Shown one piece after another: positions 12,701 to 27,232 of a DNA stretch of 64,000 nt; the first letter of the stretch is position 1; every line of letters begins with the position of its first letter. Source of the DNA: Chiua virens (taxonomy: Eukaryota; Basidiomycota; Agaricomycetes; Boletales; Boletaceae); assembly GCA_019787685.1 (NCBI GenBank), contig JAHNUO010000001.1, positions 2,356,001 to 2,420,000 of the forward strand. Direction: 5' to 3'. Made by a program: the position numbers and the translations under genes. The notes beneath the pieces are model-generated. The model was not told the origin of the DNA and did not search any database. It saw nothing but the letters and a program-made list of their open reading frames with translations.

Positions 12701-13249
12701 TTACTCGTTCGTGTTGCGTCCTCTGCGAGCTGTATCAAGACACTGTTTCTCCAAGCCCTTCAGCCAAACGATATCAATTCCCGCATCCTTCAGTTTTTGC
12801 GCTCCCTCACAGTTCACGAAGTCGTCTGGTTCACCTACTCCAATGATGCATCGTCTGATCCCTGCATTGATGAGTGCATCTGCACATGCCGGGAGGCCAG
12901 ATGTTCTGACCGAACAAGGTTCCAGGGTAGTATAGACATCGGTGCACCGCAGAAGGTCAGTGATGGATGGAGTCGGAGACACCAATGGAAGGAGAGCTGC
13001 AAGGTGTAGATTTGAGAGGTTGTGTGCTTTTGTCAAGGCATTGGCTTCCGCATGCGTGTTTCCAGGCAACTCTCTCGAGTAGCCCGTAGCCAGAGTGACC
13101 GGCTTCATGCCTGGTATGCGAGCGACCAGGACACATCCGACACAGAATGCCGTTTGCACTGGCACGCAATCGTCTGATAACGCTTCATTCAATGCCTGCT
13201 GCATGAAGATCGTGTCTTCTTCAGTGGCAGTCGTGTCTGAGTCAATCAT
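12701..13249 (-). CDS. RibD/Rib2-type pyrimidine deaminase (cytidine deaminase superfamily)
   Basis: A single-exon protein of about 182 residues. It has the zinc-deaminase signature NTHAEANAL followed by TTLEPCSVRTSGLPACADAL: the HAE and PC...C ligands and proton-shuttle Glu are present. The TLEPCS(x)RT..P.CADALI form and the following GVGEPDDFV..GAQKLKDAGIDI are closest to the deaminase half of riboflavin-pathway DRAP deaminases (RibD, yeast Rib2). It would deaminate 2,5-diamino-6-ribitylamino-pyrimidinone phosphate. No reductase or pseudouridine synthase domain is attached. The first in-frame ATG is at 13249 (MIDSDTTATEED). It converges on the synthetase with only 65 bp between stop codons. 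A tRNA or dCMP deaminase is less likely from the motif spacing. Confidence 0.8.
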   Translation of the reverse strand: MIDSDTTATEEDTIFMQQALNEALSDDCVPVQTAFCVGCVLVARIPGMKPVTLATGYSRELPGNTHAEANALTKAHNLSNLHLAALLPLVSPTPSITDLLRCTDVYTTLEPCSVRTSGLPACADALINAGIRRCIIGVGEPDDFVNCEGAQKLKDAGIDIVWLKGLEKQCLDTARRGRNTNE

Positions 13250-13276
13250 GCCAGTCGATGACTGTAGGTGACCGGT

Positions 13277-13301
13277 GAAGCTTTGAAGCTTGAAGCTTGA
13301 A
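13277..13301. repeat. Short AAGCTT-type tandem repeat
   Basis: Three imperfect copies of a 7-8 base unit containing AAGCTT sit just upstream of the deaminase start. It is visible directly and has no known role. Confidence 0.5.
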
Positions 13302-13536
13302 AATGGCAATAGAATGATACTGCTATTATATATTAAATAACTTGAGTATGCTCTAGTAGCTTAGTAAATAGAACTTGTCGGAGATTTAATGTCTGTCTGG
13401 GTTTAAACATTTGACCACAAGTCATTAAAAAGTGTAGCGCCAAGTTCATCAACATTGCAACTCCGTCGGCACTTTCCGGGAATCTGGAACGGATGCGTTC
13501 TACACAACATCGTCGACTTCGAGTTTAACGACCACC

Positions 13537-16500
13537 ATGTCGTCTCCATCTGCTTTTGCCTCTGACAGGCTTGTTGATGACGACGCAATCATGGAGAATT
13601 CCCATCCCGGGAGAGAGGACGCCGATGCGACAATGGGAGATGGTAACGGCGTCTCGGACGACAGCTCAGAAGAACCTGAGGAGGATGAGGAGGAGGAAAA
13701 ACGCATAAGGGAGGGCTTCATTGTCGATGAGGACGAGGACGAGGACGATGAGGAGGAGCGACGGAGAAGAAGAAAGCGGCGCAAGAGACGCCATCGGAAA
13801 CGTGGTAAGCTCGTCTTCAATGTTACATCTCGGTAATATTGACCTTCCTCCAGAGGAGGAAGAGGAGGAGGAGGAAGCGTTAGAAGAGGACGACTTGGAG
13901 CTTCTGGAGGAAAATACAGGTGCCTCGTTCAGAAACCGTTTGACGCGTCTGCGCCGTGGCCGTGAAGATGGCTCCCCCCCAGTGGCATCCTCCTCGAGAC
14001 GGAAGCCAGTAGTCGAGTCTTCAGAGGATGATCTCGATGACGATGATCTCCCGCAAGTCCAGGATATCCAGCGTATTTGGGATGACGAACGGGTGGGGGG
14101 TGGGAGGGAAGATGAAGAAGATATGGACGACTTCATCGACTACGAGGACGAAGAAGAAGGAGCGGGTGTTTTGGATGAACAAGAGCGTGAAGAGAGGCGT
14201 AAGGAAAGGAAAAAATTGGAGCGCGAGCGGAGGAGAGCCATGGGCTCCCGGCCTGAATTGACTGGTATTGATGCCAAGTAAGTCCAGAAACTTCTTTTGC
14301 ACCTGTGCGTCGGTCCTAATTTCTTTCCTTAGCGCTTGGGATGAAATCCATGAGGTTTTTGGTGACGGTCACGAGTATGATTGGGCGCTAGAAGGTGACG
14401 ATGAGGTGGAGTACGAGGAGCGAATGAAGCCAGAAATGAAATACCAAGATGTCTGTTCTTCATTGATCTTGCTTCGCGTGGAATGGACACTCACGAATTT
14501 TCAGGTCTTCGAGCCTTCAGAAATACGTGCCCGGATGCTTACAGAAGATGACGACCTGATTCGGGCACAAGACATCCCAGAGCGCATGCAACTGGCCACT
14601 TCTTCGCTTTCGCATAATGCAACCCTGTCCCTTCATCAAAACCTCACAGAAGCGGATATTGATGATGCCGCTACCTGGGTGACTTCACGTCTGTCAAGTC
14701 GCAAAACCAGGGACTTTTTCTCTCCAGATGGTCCGTATCAAACGTATTCGCAAGCATTGGTCCTAGCTGTTTCGTATGCTCTGCGCTTCCTCTTCATCCA
14801 CGAGTTCGAAGTCCCCTACATTTGGACGCACAAGAGAGATTATATCTCTTACTTCAACCCTCAGGAGATGCGCGCCAGAGTTGATCTTATTACCTTGTCC
14901 GAGTTGTGGAGGATATATGCCCTTGGCCAGAAATATCGCTCTCTCCTTGATCGACAAAATGCGCTCTTCGCTTCCTATACTCGACTCAATGTAGGAGACG
15001 AATACTTCGAGCAATTTGTCAAGCCTAAGATCGAATGTGTCGAGATGGTCGCAGATGCGACAGAATGGTTATCCATGAAATATAAGGTGACTAAACAGGA
15101 CGCATTCGACTTACACTTCCACGACGACGACGAGCTCGACCGCAAGCGTAAGACTCCAAGTCGGATCTCAGCATATGAGGTCGCAAAGAAGAGTATTGTC
15201 GCAAAGTTGGCTGATGTGAGTGATTTTTTGGACATGGTTTTTCACTGCATTGAATCCTTGATGTTAGGGATTTGGCATTCGGCCCCATGAGGTCGTGCAG
15301 AATTTCGTAGCCAATGACCGCCCCAACTTTGTCGAGGACCAAGAGTTGAATCCGATTGCTTTTGCCGAACAATTCACGAACCCCGAGTCGGCTGTGTTGC
15401 AGACATCTGAAGAGGTGTTACGGCGCGCTAGGATGGTTCTTGCCACGGAGCTCGGCAAAGATCCGTTACTCCGTCAATCCATGCGAGACTTGTTCAAAAG
15501 CGAGGCACAAATATCGGTGCAATCCACAGAGCGAGGGGTTAACAAAATTGACGAACATCACCCATACTTTGTTCGTTATTTCTGAATCCCTTATCTCTGG
15601 TATCTGCTAAGTAATTTTATTTGCAGAACTTCAAATACCTTCACCACAAACCTATAACTCAGATGCTGGACAGTGCGCAGTTTCTGCACATCCTGGCTGC
15701 TGAGGCCGAGTTATTGGTGACTGTCTCGATTTACCTAACCAACGAAGCCAAGGCCAGGTTCGAGCGCCAGCTGAACGATGCGTTCGCCTCGGACAGTTAT
15801 AGTGACATTGCTAGGTCTTGGAATGAAGAACGATCTCGGGTCGTCCAAGAGGCACTGGAATATCACCTTATTCCAGTTGGTACTAAGTGGGCAAGAGAGT
15901 GGTTGCGAGAAGAAGTCGAAGATGCATTAGCCATTCATTGCGGCAACAAGCTCAAAGAGGTAGGGCATGATACCTTTTGGTACCCTCTTAGCTGACATGA
16001 TTCAGCGCATCGACCTCGCCCCCTTTATAACTGGGGACGCACTACCCGGATATACCCCGTCCGTCCTTGCTATCTCTTGGGGAAAGGGAGACCCTCAAAA
16101 AGATGCCATCACCCTCGTTCTCTTGGATGAAATGGGTAGAATGCGTGAACAGATCAAAGTCGATAACTTGGTCGATCGCGATTATCATGACGAATTCATC
16201 GACTTGCTCAAAAGACGAAGACCTGACGTTATAGTTGTAGGAGGTTTCAGCATGGCAACAACGAAACTGGCGTCTCGTATCAAAGAAATTGTCAACGGCA
16301 AGATGCCAAACGCAGATGCCGAAGCCAATATTTCAGGATGGGGAGCCGAGCCGATAAACGAACAAACCTTCAATATCCCCGTGATTTATCTGAATGACGA
16401 AGTTGCCAGAATCTATCAGCATAGCAAACGAGCCACCGATGAATTCACCACGTTGTCCCCCATTGCAAAATACTGCGTTGGCTTGGCCCGCTATGCCCAG

Positions 16501-18827
16501 AATCCATTGAATGAGTATGCGGCACTCGGGTCTGATATCGTTGCAATTTCATTTGAGGATGAAGACCAGCATCTTGTTAGTTTCTTGTCTTTTTTGAAAT
16601 CCACTCATCGGCTGATGCTGGTCTAGATACCGAAAGAGAAGCTGTTGTCTTCACTCGAGCGGGCCTTGGTTGATGTCGCCAACAAGGTCGGGGTTGATAT
16701 CAACCGTGCAGTAGCGGACTCGTATTACCAACATCTCCTACCTTTTGTATGTGGCCTTGGTCCACGTAAAGCTCAAGTTTTAGCGAGAAAGATTGCGTCG
16801 ATCGTACGTATCTACAACTGCTTTCTCGTGGCAATTGATTTATCGCTCTTTAGGGAGGGAATCTTGTTAATCGCGACCAGTTCATCAAATCAGGGTTATT
16901 GACCACAAAGATTTTTCTCAATGCTGCCGGTTTCCTGCGCATCACTCAAGACTCGGAACTCAAGCCCACGAAAAATCGACATGCAGATGATGATGTACCA
17001 GATCCGCTGGATGATACCCGCATCCACCCCGAGGACTACGAACTTGCGCGAAAGATGGCGACTGATGCACTCGAGCTTGACGAAGAAGACGTTCATGACG
17101 AACACCCGTCACATGTCGTATCCCTCATCATTCAAGATAGTGACAACGAGAGAAAACTGAACGAGCTTAATCTCGACGAATTTGCCGTCAGCATGTATGA
17201 GGCAAATGAAGACCGAAAGCGACATACTCTCAATGTTATCCGCCAGGAATTGCTGAAACCTTTCGCAGAGCAGCGTGCGCCATTCCCTCCCATGGAACCG
17301 TGGGATGTGTTGACCATGCTCAGTGGCGAAACAACTCGAACTCTTCGCATGGGACTCATTATCTCCGTTCTCATCTTACGTATTGAGAAGACTTTGGTCA
17401 CAGTGCGTCTGGATTCCGGCATAGAAGGCGTCATAAACATGGAATATATGTCGGACATGGGGAATGTGAATCCCCTCAACATTGTCAAGAAAGGACAGGC
17501 ACTGCAAGGTGTCATTGTGGACGTCAAACTGGACCTTCCCGCCGATCAATTCTATGTGGAGTTGTCAATTCGTCCTTCGGATTTGAATCAAGGAGACGGT
17601 CTCTTCCGTCGCGTCAAGCGTGACGAACATTGGAATACTCAGCAATGCGAACGTGATCTGGAGATGCAGGCCAGGAAAAAGAGAGCCGAGACCGACCGGA
17701 CAAGACGTGTCATCAAGCACCCTAACTTCCACAACTTCAACGCGACGCAAGCAGAGAACTATCTGGATAAGCAGCAACGTGGAGATGTGGTAATCAGACC
17801 ATCCTCCAAGGGAGTTGATCACCTTGCTGTGACGTGGAAAGTCGACGACAAACTTTATCAGCACATAGGTATGTTGTGCTAACCGTCGTACGTCTCCATG
17901 GCATTACTGATTTTTCGTAGATGTTACCGAGATCAACACAGGTCAAGGCACGGTGCTGTTTGTCGATGACAAACATCAGTATGCTGATCTCGATGAGCTG
18001 ATCGTCAACCATGTGCAAGCCACCGCTCGCAAGGTTGAGGAACTGATGGCACATGAAAAATTCAAACAAGGATCTGAAGATGAGCTTCGTGAGTAGCTCC
18101 GCCATAGCTTTCTGCGATTTCCAAACGACTTTAAACTACTTTGTAGATCTGTCCTTGAAGAATTTCGTCGCAGCCAATCCCGCCAAAAGCATTTACGGAT
18201 TTACGCTGAACCGCAAAAGACCTGGCCATTTCAATCTTTGCTTCTTGGCAAACAAGAATTCTACCGTTCAGACCTGGGTATGCTCCATTCGACTAAATGA
18301 AAACTTGACATTCATCGTTTGGTAGCCTATTCGTGTGACACCGGAATCATACTGTCTCTTTGAAGCAGCCGTTGCAGGAGTACCAGAACTGTGCGATGCA
18401 TTCAAAGTCAGGTAAGGAGTTCGGACACGCGATGGTAATTCCACCAGATCTGACATAATTGTCTAGACATTTGCACCAGTCGCAGAACTTGGGCGCTGCC
18501 GCGGGAGGAAAGACGCCTTATGGTGCAGGTGCTCGCACACCAGCTCGTACTCCCGGTCATACGACGCCCGGCCATCTCTCCGTCCGCCAGGTTCCTGGTC
18601 GTACTCCAAATCCATACGGCGGTCAGACCCCAGCAGTCGGATTAGGTGGAAGCGTCCCAGCATCCAGTTATGGCATGCCACCACCGCAACCCCTTGGTTA
18701 TCAGACGCCCTCTGCATTTTCACGACCTCCAATAGCTCAACCGCCTCCCCACGTTCCTCCTGGAATGAATCCACAACGCGCTGCTATGATCCAAAATTCC
18801 AATGGTTGGGCGCAAGGCGGCTGGTAG
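13537..18827 (+). CDS. SPT6: Transcription elongation factor and histone chaperone Spt6
   Basis: Spt6 travels with RNA polymerase II, reassembles nucleosomes and binds the phosphorylated polymerase linker through tandem SH2 domains. From ATG 13537 there is a very acidic N-terminus rich in Asp/Glu runs (13537-14450). The helix-rich core follows ([27 protein letters not shown]). Next come a YqgF-like domain ([12 protein letters not shown], 16060-16260), helix-hairpin-helix [14 protein letters not shown] (about 16760), [13 protein letters not shown] and an S1 domain ([21 protein letters not shown] at about 17350). The SH2 pair begins at [16 protein letters not shown] (about 17719) and ends near 18410. 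The C-terminus has TP-rich repeats ([16 protein letters not shown]) before the stop at 18825. The gene has about ten introns. All family domains are present in order. Confidence 0.96.
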
Positions 18828-19259
18828 CCGTAACTGCATGTTATATTAGCTTTCCTTGTTCTTTGTTGTGCGCCACGCCCTCTAGTACACTATTGTCGAT
18901 GTAAAGTAGTTTTGCATTATCTTAGAATGGTGCGAGACACAATGATTCTCCCAGAACTAAATATTGGTTGAGCTGTGGCCGAATTAGAGGATTCTGGGAA
19001 GGATGTCCAACGGCTTGAAGTCGAGGAGTTCAAACTTTACGATGATCCGGCGTTAGTCCCCGAATTCGCAAGCGGTGCTCCAAATCCTGTCGTTCACGTT
19101 CGCAAATTCGTCCAGAGAACATGCACCGTATTTCTTGTCCGTGAAAGATTTCCCGCACATCGACAAAGGAGACGTTGTTCCATCCAATACGAGGCGAACT
19201 TAAAGCTGCTGGTCATGAGAAATAGCACAGCGTAGTCCGAAAGAGATGACGCACGAGAC
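18828..19259. other. Spacer after SPT6 with no assigned gene
   Basis: About 430 bp. A GTG-initiated plus frame of 86 codons (18975-19235) and several minus-strand frames with protein-like stretches (for example KSFTDKKYGACSLDEFANVND) overlap here. None has an ATG-led continuous frame, and I could not join them to a recognisable gene. They may be 3' exons or debris of the minus-strand gene at 19260-19800. Confidence 0.3.
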
Positions 19260-19800
19260 CAACGAACCCTTCAATTGTGCAAAGTGTGAAAATCTACGAC
19301 TCTTTGGACGGGGCTAGATACCACGACATCCGTCGAGAGAGATGGATAACGTGGCGAAGTGATATCACAGAGGTAAACTCGAGGCTGGTGGAGGGAGACG
19401 TACTCCGCCCTGTGGTCAAAGAGCTCTTGACGGCCAACGATGGTAAGCTTCTCAGGAACGAGTTGATACTCGTATCCATCCTTGAGGAATTGCAGATTCG
19501 GTGGGAGAGGAGTTGCCTGCCAAATTGTGTCCCGAGTCTTGTCTAGAGTGTCAACAAACTCGAGAATGAAATGGGCCCACGGGAACCATGTCTGCGTAAC
19601 TTTGAGTTGGCACCAATGTCACTGGTGGAAGTACTGCATTGATGTAGAGAGCTCACCAGGACAGGTCAAGAGGGACGCCTGGAAATCGAGGGGCGTCACG
19701 GTATGGGGAAAGGATCGCGAAATTTTGATAAGCTTTGTGATACCATTCAGAAAGTTCAAACGATAGGGGTAGGTGAAATAGACTTGCAATAAACGAGCCT
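19260..19800 (-). CDS. Unrecognised protein, conserved-looking minus-strand frame, N-terminus unresolved
   Basis: On the minus strand a frame runs from about 19780 (VYFTYPYRLNFLNGITK) to a TGA at 19268-19270 (VVDFHTLHN). It carries strongly protein-like sequence, including LIKISRSFPHTVTPLDFQ, TWFPWAHFILEFVDTLDK and FLKDGYEYQLVPEKLTIVGR. The frame meets one in-frame TGA near 19620, but a 57-base GTGAGC...CAAAG intron (about 19598-19654) removes it and rejoins the same frame. An upstream acceptor (TTGACAG, about 19788) suggests at least one more 5' exon. There is no usable ATG inside the stretch. I do not recognise the family. Its 5' end approaches the divergent membrane-protein gene starting at 19975. 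It is either a real small gene or a recent relic. Confidence 0.5.
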
Positions 19801-19974
19801 GTCAACTCACACGCAAATGTAACTCGCCATTCGAGTTCCCTCCTCAGTGTGAGCCGTCGCTAGGCTCAGAAACCCTATTGGGGTTACACATCGCCGTCCT
19901 AGTACCTACCGAAACCTTCAACGTGTCGTACTGCGCCCGACACGCCCGGTCCCGCTTTCCAATCAATCACCGTC

Positions 19975-20775
19975 ATGTCAGACAACATCGAGATGGATGA
20001 GTTGTCAAGATCACATGCAAAGACGAGCGTTTCGGCCGAACCGCCACTGGAGCCAGAAGCAGGAACAACTCGTCGTGCAGGTGACGATGGATCTACCTCA
20101 GTTTGGGCGTGGTCCTCAGCCATAGTGTTCGTAATCAATCTTTTTCTCTCATAACTCTAACTTTACCTTTGCAGCTTTGCACTCTTCTCCATATGTCTAC
20201 TAGCGTTCCCTCGTTTTTTACTTTTCTTAGCAAAGCCATCAGGGGGCCGAGGAACCTTGACGGCACTTGAGAAATTCTTGGCACAGCAACTAGGCATCAT
20301 CCTCGGCGCGCTCGCCATCACCATCATTGCAGTGGTGCGTTCTGTCAAATAACCGTACCTCCATGACTTATTCATCACAGCACTTTACTTGAAGTTACCA
20401 AATGAATGGCCCACTGGTCTCCAACGCAGGACGGATCCTAATTGTCATCCTCTTTTGAGACCAGTGACAGCGGCGTCCCTTGTAATGGCGTTACTTGCCT
20501 ATGAAAATACTTCCGTCGGGGCACTATCGACAACCGTACTCTTGGGTTCCGGTGTCGTGGGATTGCTTGGTCTATGGGTGGTGCGTCCCCAGATCTGAGC
20601 CTACTTGCAGAGTCTAGTTGTAATATGTAATCCATTCCCAAAGCTTGTCTTTTCAGGTCCGCGGACGATCTCTCGTAAGACTGGAGCAGACAAGCATACT
20701 TCATCGTTTATATTTGGCAATAAAAGCGCCGCCTCAGTTAAAAAGAGATTGTGGAAAAAGGACCAGCCCCGGTAG
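19975..20775 (+). CDS. Small multi-pass membrane protein, family not recognised
   Basis: Four exons give about 190 residues. MSDNIEMDELSRSHAK opens a polar N-terminus, followed by VFALFSICLLAFPRFLLFLA, QLGIILGALAITIIAV, AASLVMALLAYENTSVG and TTVLLGSGVVGLLGLWVV, so four membrane segments are likely. The basic tail ends in SVKKRLWKKDQPR at 20775. The splices read in frame are GTTCGT...GCAG after residue 45, then two introns with AAG acceptors (20394 and about 20644). The basic tail may be an ER or mitochondrial retention feature, which is speculative. It is tail-to-tail with SRP54. Similar unnamed membrane proteins of this size are common in agaricomycetes; no function is assigned. Confidence 0.65.
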
Positions 20776-20951
20776 AATTGCATTACGGTACTCAGATCTC
20801 TTGTCATGCCTTCTGTACTGCGCGCTGTTGTCACCTTTGAACTTAACCTTGTTTGAACACCATGTGTATGCATTAATTTAGTCGTGCTAGGTCACGCGCG
20901 AGGTCATGTGTACAAGATCGAAATATGAGCCGTCCTTACGGGTGTATATGG

Positions 20952-23135
<2,184 letters not shown>

Positions 23136-23202
23136 CGTGGACAGCCGCAGGACAAGGACCCGTGCGAACTAACCCGATCAAGGTCAGACCAACACTTTGC
23201 TA

Positions 23203-25653
23203 ATGGCGCACAGCGACTCCGAGGGCGAGACCATCGACGACCTCGAATTCGACGGCACTACCGATGGCGAGGGCGAAGACGACAACGAAAATGAGATCGA
23301 CGAGGCGCTCCTCGGCGCACTCGAGGCTGGTGTGGATGATGTGACCGAAGTGGACGACGTACGTGCGATCCACCCCTGTCCCCTTGTGTATGCTCACGTC
23401 CGCAGTGCCTCGTCAAGGAGTCGCATTCAGAGGACTCGGACGAGGAAGAGGAAGAGGAAGAGTCCGAGCCGTCACTCGAACCCACTGTCGACACGGCCAT
23501 GGTCTCCTCACCGCCTGTACCAGTGGCCACAGCGAGTCAGTCGGCATCTCCACGATCGCTTACACCAGAATCACCAAAAGGTACTACCGTTCACCGTAGA
23601 TGTTACCTAGCTCAATTATCTTGTTCAAAGTAGTCGTCCCGCAAGTGAGACCAAGGTCGCCCTCGCCAGCGGAGGTTCGCAAACGGACACTGGCTTTCCC
23701 GTTCACCCACAGGTCGCAACTACCCCGATCTTTCACATTAGAAGCGATATGCGCCATTCCGCACCCGGTGCCCACACATTCACTGGCTTCTTCGTTCTGC
23801 ATGTCCCATTTATTGACTGGATCGGAAGATGGTTTTATTCGCGATTATGATATTTTTGCCGCGGTTAATGGCAAAGTTACCCTGACCGCTCCCCAGCGCC
23901 ATCATTGCAACGTCGTCGAGGGGAATATGAAATCTGGACAAATACGATGTTGGTGGGAGAATCCTGATCTCGTGAGCGCGCAAAGCGGTCACCCTCAAGG
24001 CAGCGAGGCCACAGTGTCTCCGGTTTATAGCATGGCTATGCATTCTGATGCACTTTGGGCACTCGGCGGAACTAGTGTAGGTGCACTTTATCCTCGCCTT
24101 CACGGTGAATCGTTTACATAGGGCTGTTCACAGCGCGGTCACATTAACTTATTCACGGTCCGACACGATCCTGGTCGATTAGTGCATCAGTTGCAAGGCC
24201 ATCGTGGGCCCATTTCTGGGCTTGCAATTGACCACGATGAAAAGGGCTTTTTCAGTGCAAGCTGGGATGGAGAAGCAACTGTAGGGACTGCGCTTGGCAG
24301 TGTTATTGTCACGCGACTCATTATTCTTCTGATAGCAATGGGATTTGAACACCGGACAAATTGTCCGAAAATTCACTGCACATGGTGCCCAATTAGTTGG
24401 TGTTGCAGTAAGACCACTGAACACATTGTCCCACCAGTCCATTTCATTATCCTCCGCGGGGGTAGGCGGAGAACCGGGGGCGTAATCGCGGTACATCACA
24501 TAAAAAGTCGACTCAAACCCCCACGAATGCGAACGTGGAGGCATTCCCCACTGCTGCGGACATGGCACATGGGCATCAACAAAGTTTGAATGCTTCTACA
24601 AGGCAAAATAGCATTCCAAACCAGTCTACTCAAGAATGTGATGCCAAATCTGATACATCTTTCGATCCACTTTTTGACGACGAACCGGACGCTGATGGGG
24701 AGGGCGAGAACCAGCCGGCTCCAGATGGGAACGTGAGCCTGACCGCAACTTCTCACAAGGAGAAGGGTATTCCTGGTGCCCATGTGGGTCTTGCCGTTCC
24801 CGATGGAGGGACTTCTGATCCTATGTCGCAAGGACATCAAGGAGGACGGTTATCACAAAGCTCCGTTGCCCCACCGAAGAACGCCCCACCGTTACTCAGC
24901 GTTGAGAATAGCGCCGCGTTTTCTCCGGATATTTTGATGATCCCTGCTATCGACGGGCAGATCATGCTATGGGACAAGCGAGTGAATACCCCAGGAAGAG
25001 GTGTCGGAAGATTGTGGTTAAGTGAAAAGACACCACCATGGTGTGTTTCTGTACGTACTCGAAGATTCATACCCCGATCAGCCGGTAGACTAACGAGTTA
25101 TATTCACAGGCGTGCTGGTCGGCAGATGGGACACACATCTACGTCGGACGACGAAACGGGACAGTGGATGTTTGGGATGTTCGGTTGCTGGGGCGGAGTG
25201 GGCCGAACAGCACGCCGCGGATGTTGAAGAGTTTGCGGAACCCGGCAAGTTCTGGGGTAGTGTCGTGTGTCGTGCCGTTTCCTGATGGTCGCCACATCGC
25301 GTGGTGAGTGTTTCTGGTCTTGTGAGCAAAAGGGATGAGAAGATGATGGACTAACTTTGTAGCGCATCCATCGACAATATCCGCTTATGGAACGCAACAG
25401 ATGCAGGGGAATATGATGGGAATGCGAAGAGCAGGGGAGGGGTCCAATTCAAGATTATACCGGGTCATCACGGAGGCTATGTGTCACAAATGAGTAAGTG
25501 GAACAAAACGGGAAAGGGGAGAAGTCAACTGACCCATTCACTATTCCAGTTGTAGATCCGGGTGCACGTTTTCTTGTGAGTGCCAGCAGTAACCGTGGGT
25601 GGCATGGGGAGTCTACGCGAACGGTGTTTGTACACGATATCAAATCGAATTAG
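23203..25653 (+). CDS. SPT8: SAGA complex subunit Spt8 (WD40 repeat protein)
   Basis: Spt8 is a WD40 subunit of the SAGA coactivator that contacts TBP. ATG 23203 opens an acidic N-terminus (MAHSDSEGETIDDLEFDG). After introns comes FTLEAICAIPHPVPTHSLASSFC, with HLLTGSEDGFIRDYDIFAAVNG, LTAPQRHHCNVVEGNMKSGQIRCWWENP, YSMAMHSDALWALGGTS and HINLFTVRHDPGRLVHQLQGH. FFSASWDGEA, a Spt8-type landmark order, follows. A low-complexity insert (24500-24900) separates the last repeats (MIPAIDGQIMLWDKRV, GRRNGTVDVWDVRL, CASIDNIRLWNATDAG). The last exon ends with TVFVHDIKSN at 25653. At least seven introns are needed. It shares a 67 bp head-to-head spacer with SRP54. Confidence 0.9.
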
Positions 25654-25754
25654 TATAAGGTTTGTGGAGTTACGCGAGGAACAGGAAGTCATGGGCATAA
25701 GATTACACTTGGCTGATTTGAAATCGAGACGATGGCTGGCTCAGGTCCCGCTGT

Positions 25755-27232
25755 ATGTCCACACATGGTGTCACTGTAGTGCTTCTCGTCATTCCTCTCC
25801 TATTGGGAAATATAAGTCTGGGAATCCCTATGTCTCTTGATCATGTCACCTCCCCACTCACTGGCATGCGACTCAACTATCCTGTAGTCTTCCCCCTCAA
25901 CCAGCTATCCTTCGTCGGCGACGACGACTCCCAGTTCTTCACCACCATACACGGCAGACGCTTTAATGCTCTCAGTACGCGTTACATGCTCCCTGCTGAC
26001 GGGGAGGAGATTCGGGTGAGACACCCACCGCCTTCCCCCCTTGACGACCACTCCCTGACGCCATCTCAGCGCTCCGAGCTCCAGCACCGCATGCACCAGT
26101 TCCTCTTCGGGGGCAAGAATTACGTTGGCCCCATGAAGGACGTCCTCACCCCAAGAGAAGGACAAGAGCGTTGCCGTATCCTCGACCTGGGTACCGGGGG
26201 CGGTTTCTGGTGGGTGTCCCGGGAAAACTGTGTCCTTATCCCCATTTTGACCGCAAAATAAAATATTCAAGGGCCATCGACCTGGCGGACGAATTCCCTG
26301 AAGTTGAAGTGATTGGGGTAGATCTGGCTCCCATCCAGCCTCGGTACCAGTTGCTCTTCCCCTGGTCCTGTTCACACTGACTGATGGAAACCTATTCCCA
26401 GCGAGGTACCGGAGAATTGCACGTGCGTTTGTCCTCACCGTATCCTAATCTTGCAATTGAAAGACCTTGGTCGTCAAGGTTTGAATTGTGCGATCTGGAC
26501 CAATGGTACTTGCCATACCCTAGTGAGCACTTTGATGTCGTTCACGCAAGATGTATGCATACAGGAGTGCGTTCCCGTTTGTTATTTTTTCAACCGCAGT
26601 TTATTCACAATAATTATTACGATTATTTTCCCCTGTCATGCCGGCTTTTTTTTTACTAGATTGAGAATTACACCCGCTTTCTGCACGAGATCGCGCGCAT
26701 GCTCCGCCCAGGCGGACTTATGATATTGATAGAGCCCGACAGCGAACCAATTGCGGATGGGAAAACCGCCACCGAGTTGACCCGTTCCGGCCAACCGTCA
26801 GGGATGCGCGGGTGGTTCGCACTGTGGGAAGCCTACAGGCAGTGCCTCCGCGACAAGGGTATCGATGTCAACGTCCCACGCGAGCTTGCACAGCTCGTCT
26901 CCGGCACGGGGGCGTTTGACAAGATCGTGTCGCAAGAAGGTAACATTCCAATTGGGTTTTGGGCCAGAGGTGCGTGTATGCCGTCGTTTTGTCGGGTGGA
27001 AGTGTGACTGGAGCACGCGTTGCACGTAGACCCTGTTGCATTGAGCATCGGGCAGCTGGCGTGGATGAATTACGATAGCCTGCTTCCAGCACTCAAGCCG
27101 CTCTTCCTGTCCGCAGGAATGCGAGACTGGGAGGCGAGAAAGCTCATTGAAGAGGCCCATCAAGACCTGTACTATCCCCTCGTCCATCCGTCAACCCGCC
27201 TCCACATCGTTCATGCGGTCAAAAAAGCGTGA
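25755..27232 (+). CDS. Class I SAM-dependent methyltransferase (LaeA/UMTA-like)
   Basis: A multi-exon methyltransferase. Motif I, ILDLGTGGGFWAIDLADEFP, is split by an intron at about 26211-26270. It is followed by VEVIGVDLAPIQP, then the motif IV region FELCDLDQWYLPYPSEHFDVVHARCM and ARMLRPGGLMILIEPDSEP, a typical post-motif II block. The C-terminus ends VHPSTRLHIVHAVKKA at 27232. The fold and motif set match the LaeA-like group, many of which act on small molecules or regulate secondary metabolism; the substrate is unknown. The start is uncertain: an ATG at 25755 gives a hydrophobic leader, while MSLDHVTSPLTGMRLNYP at 25830 gives a more usual N-terminus. It follows SPT8 on the same strand by about 100-180 bp. 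Confidence 0.85.

Noticed and set aside
13500..14302. Long Ser-rich frames on the minus strand opposite the start of SPT6
   Set aside because: They are the mirror of the Asp/Glu-rich SPT6 N-terminus (GAG/GAC codons read as Ser/Leu in reverse) and carry no independent signal.
18975..19235. GTG-initiated 86-codon plus frame after SPT6
   Set aside because: GTG is not a normal start in nuclear fungal genes, and minus-strand frames over the same bases look equally protein-like.
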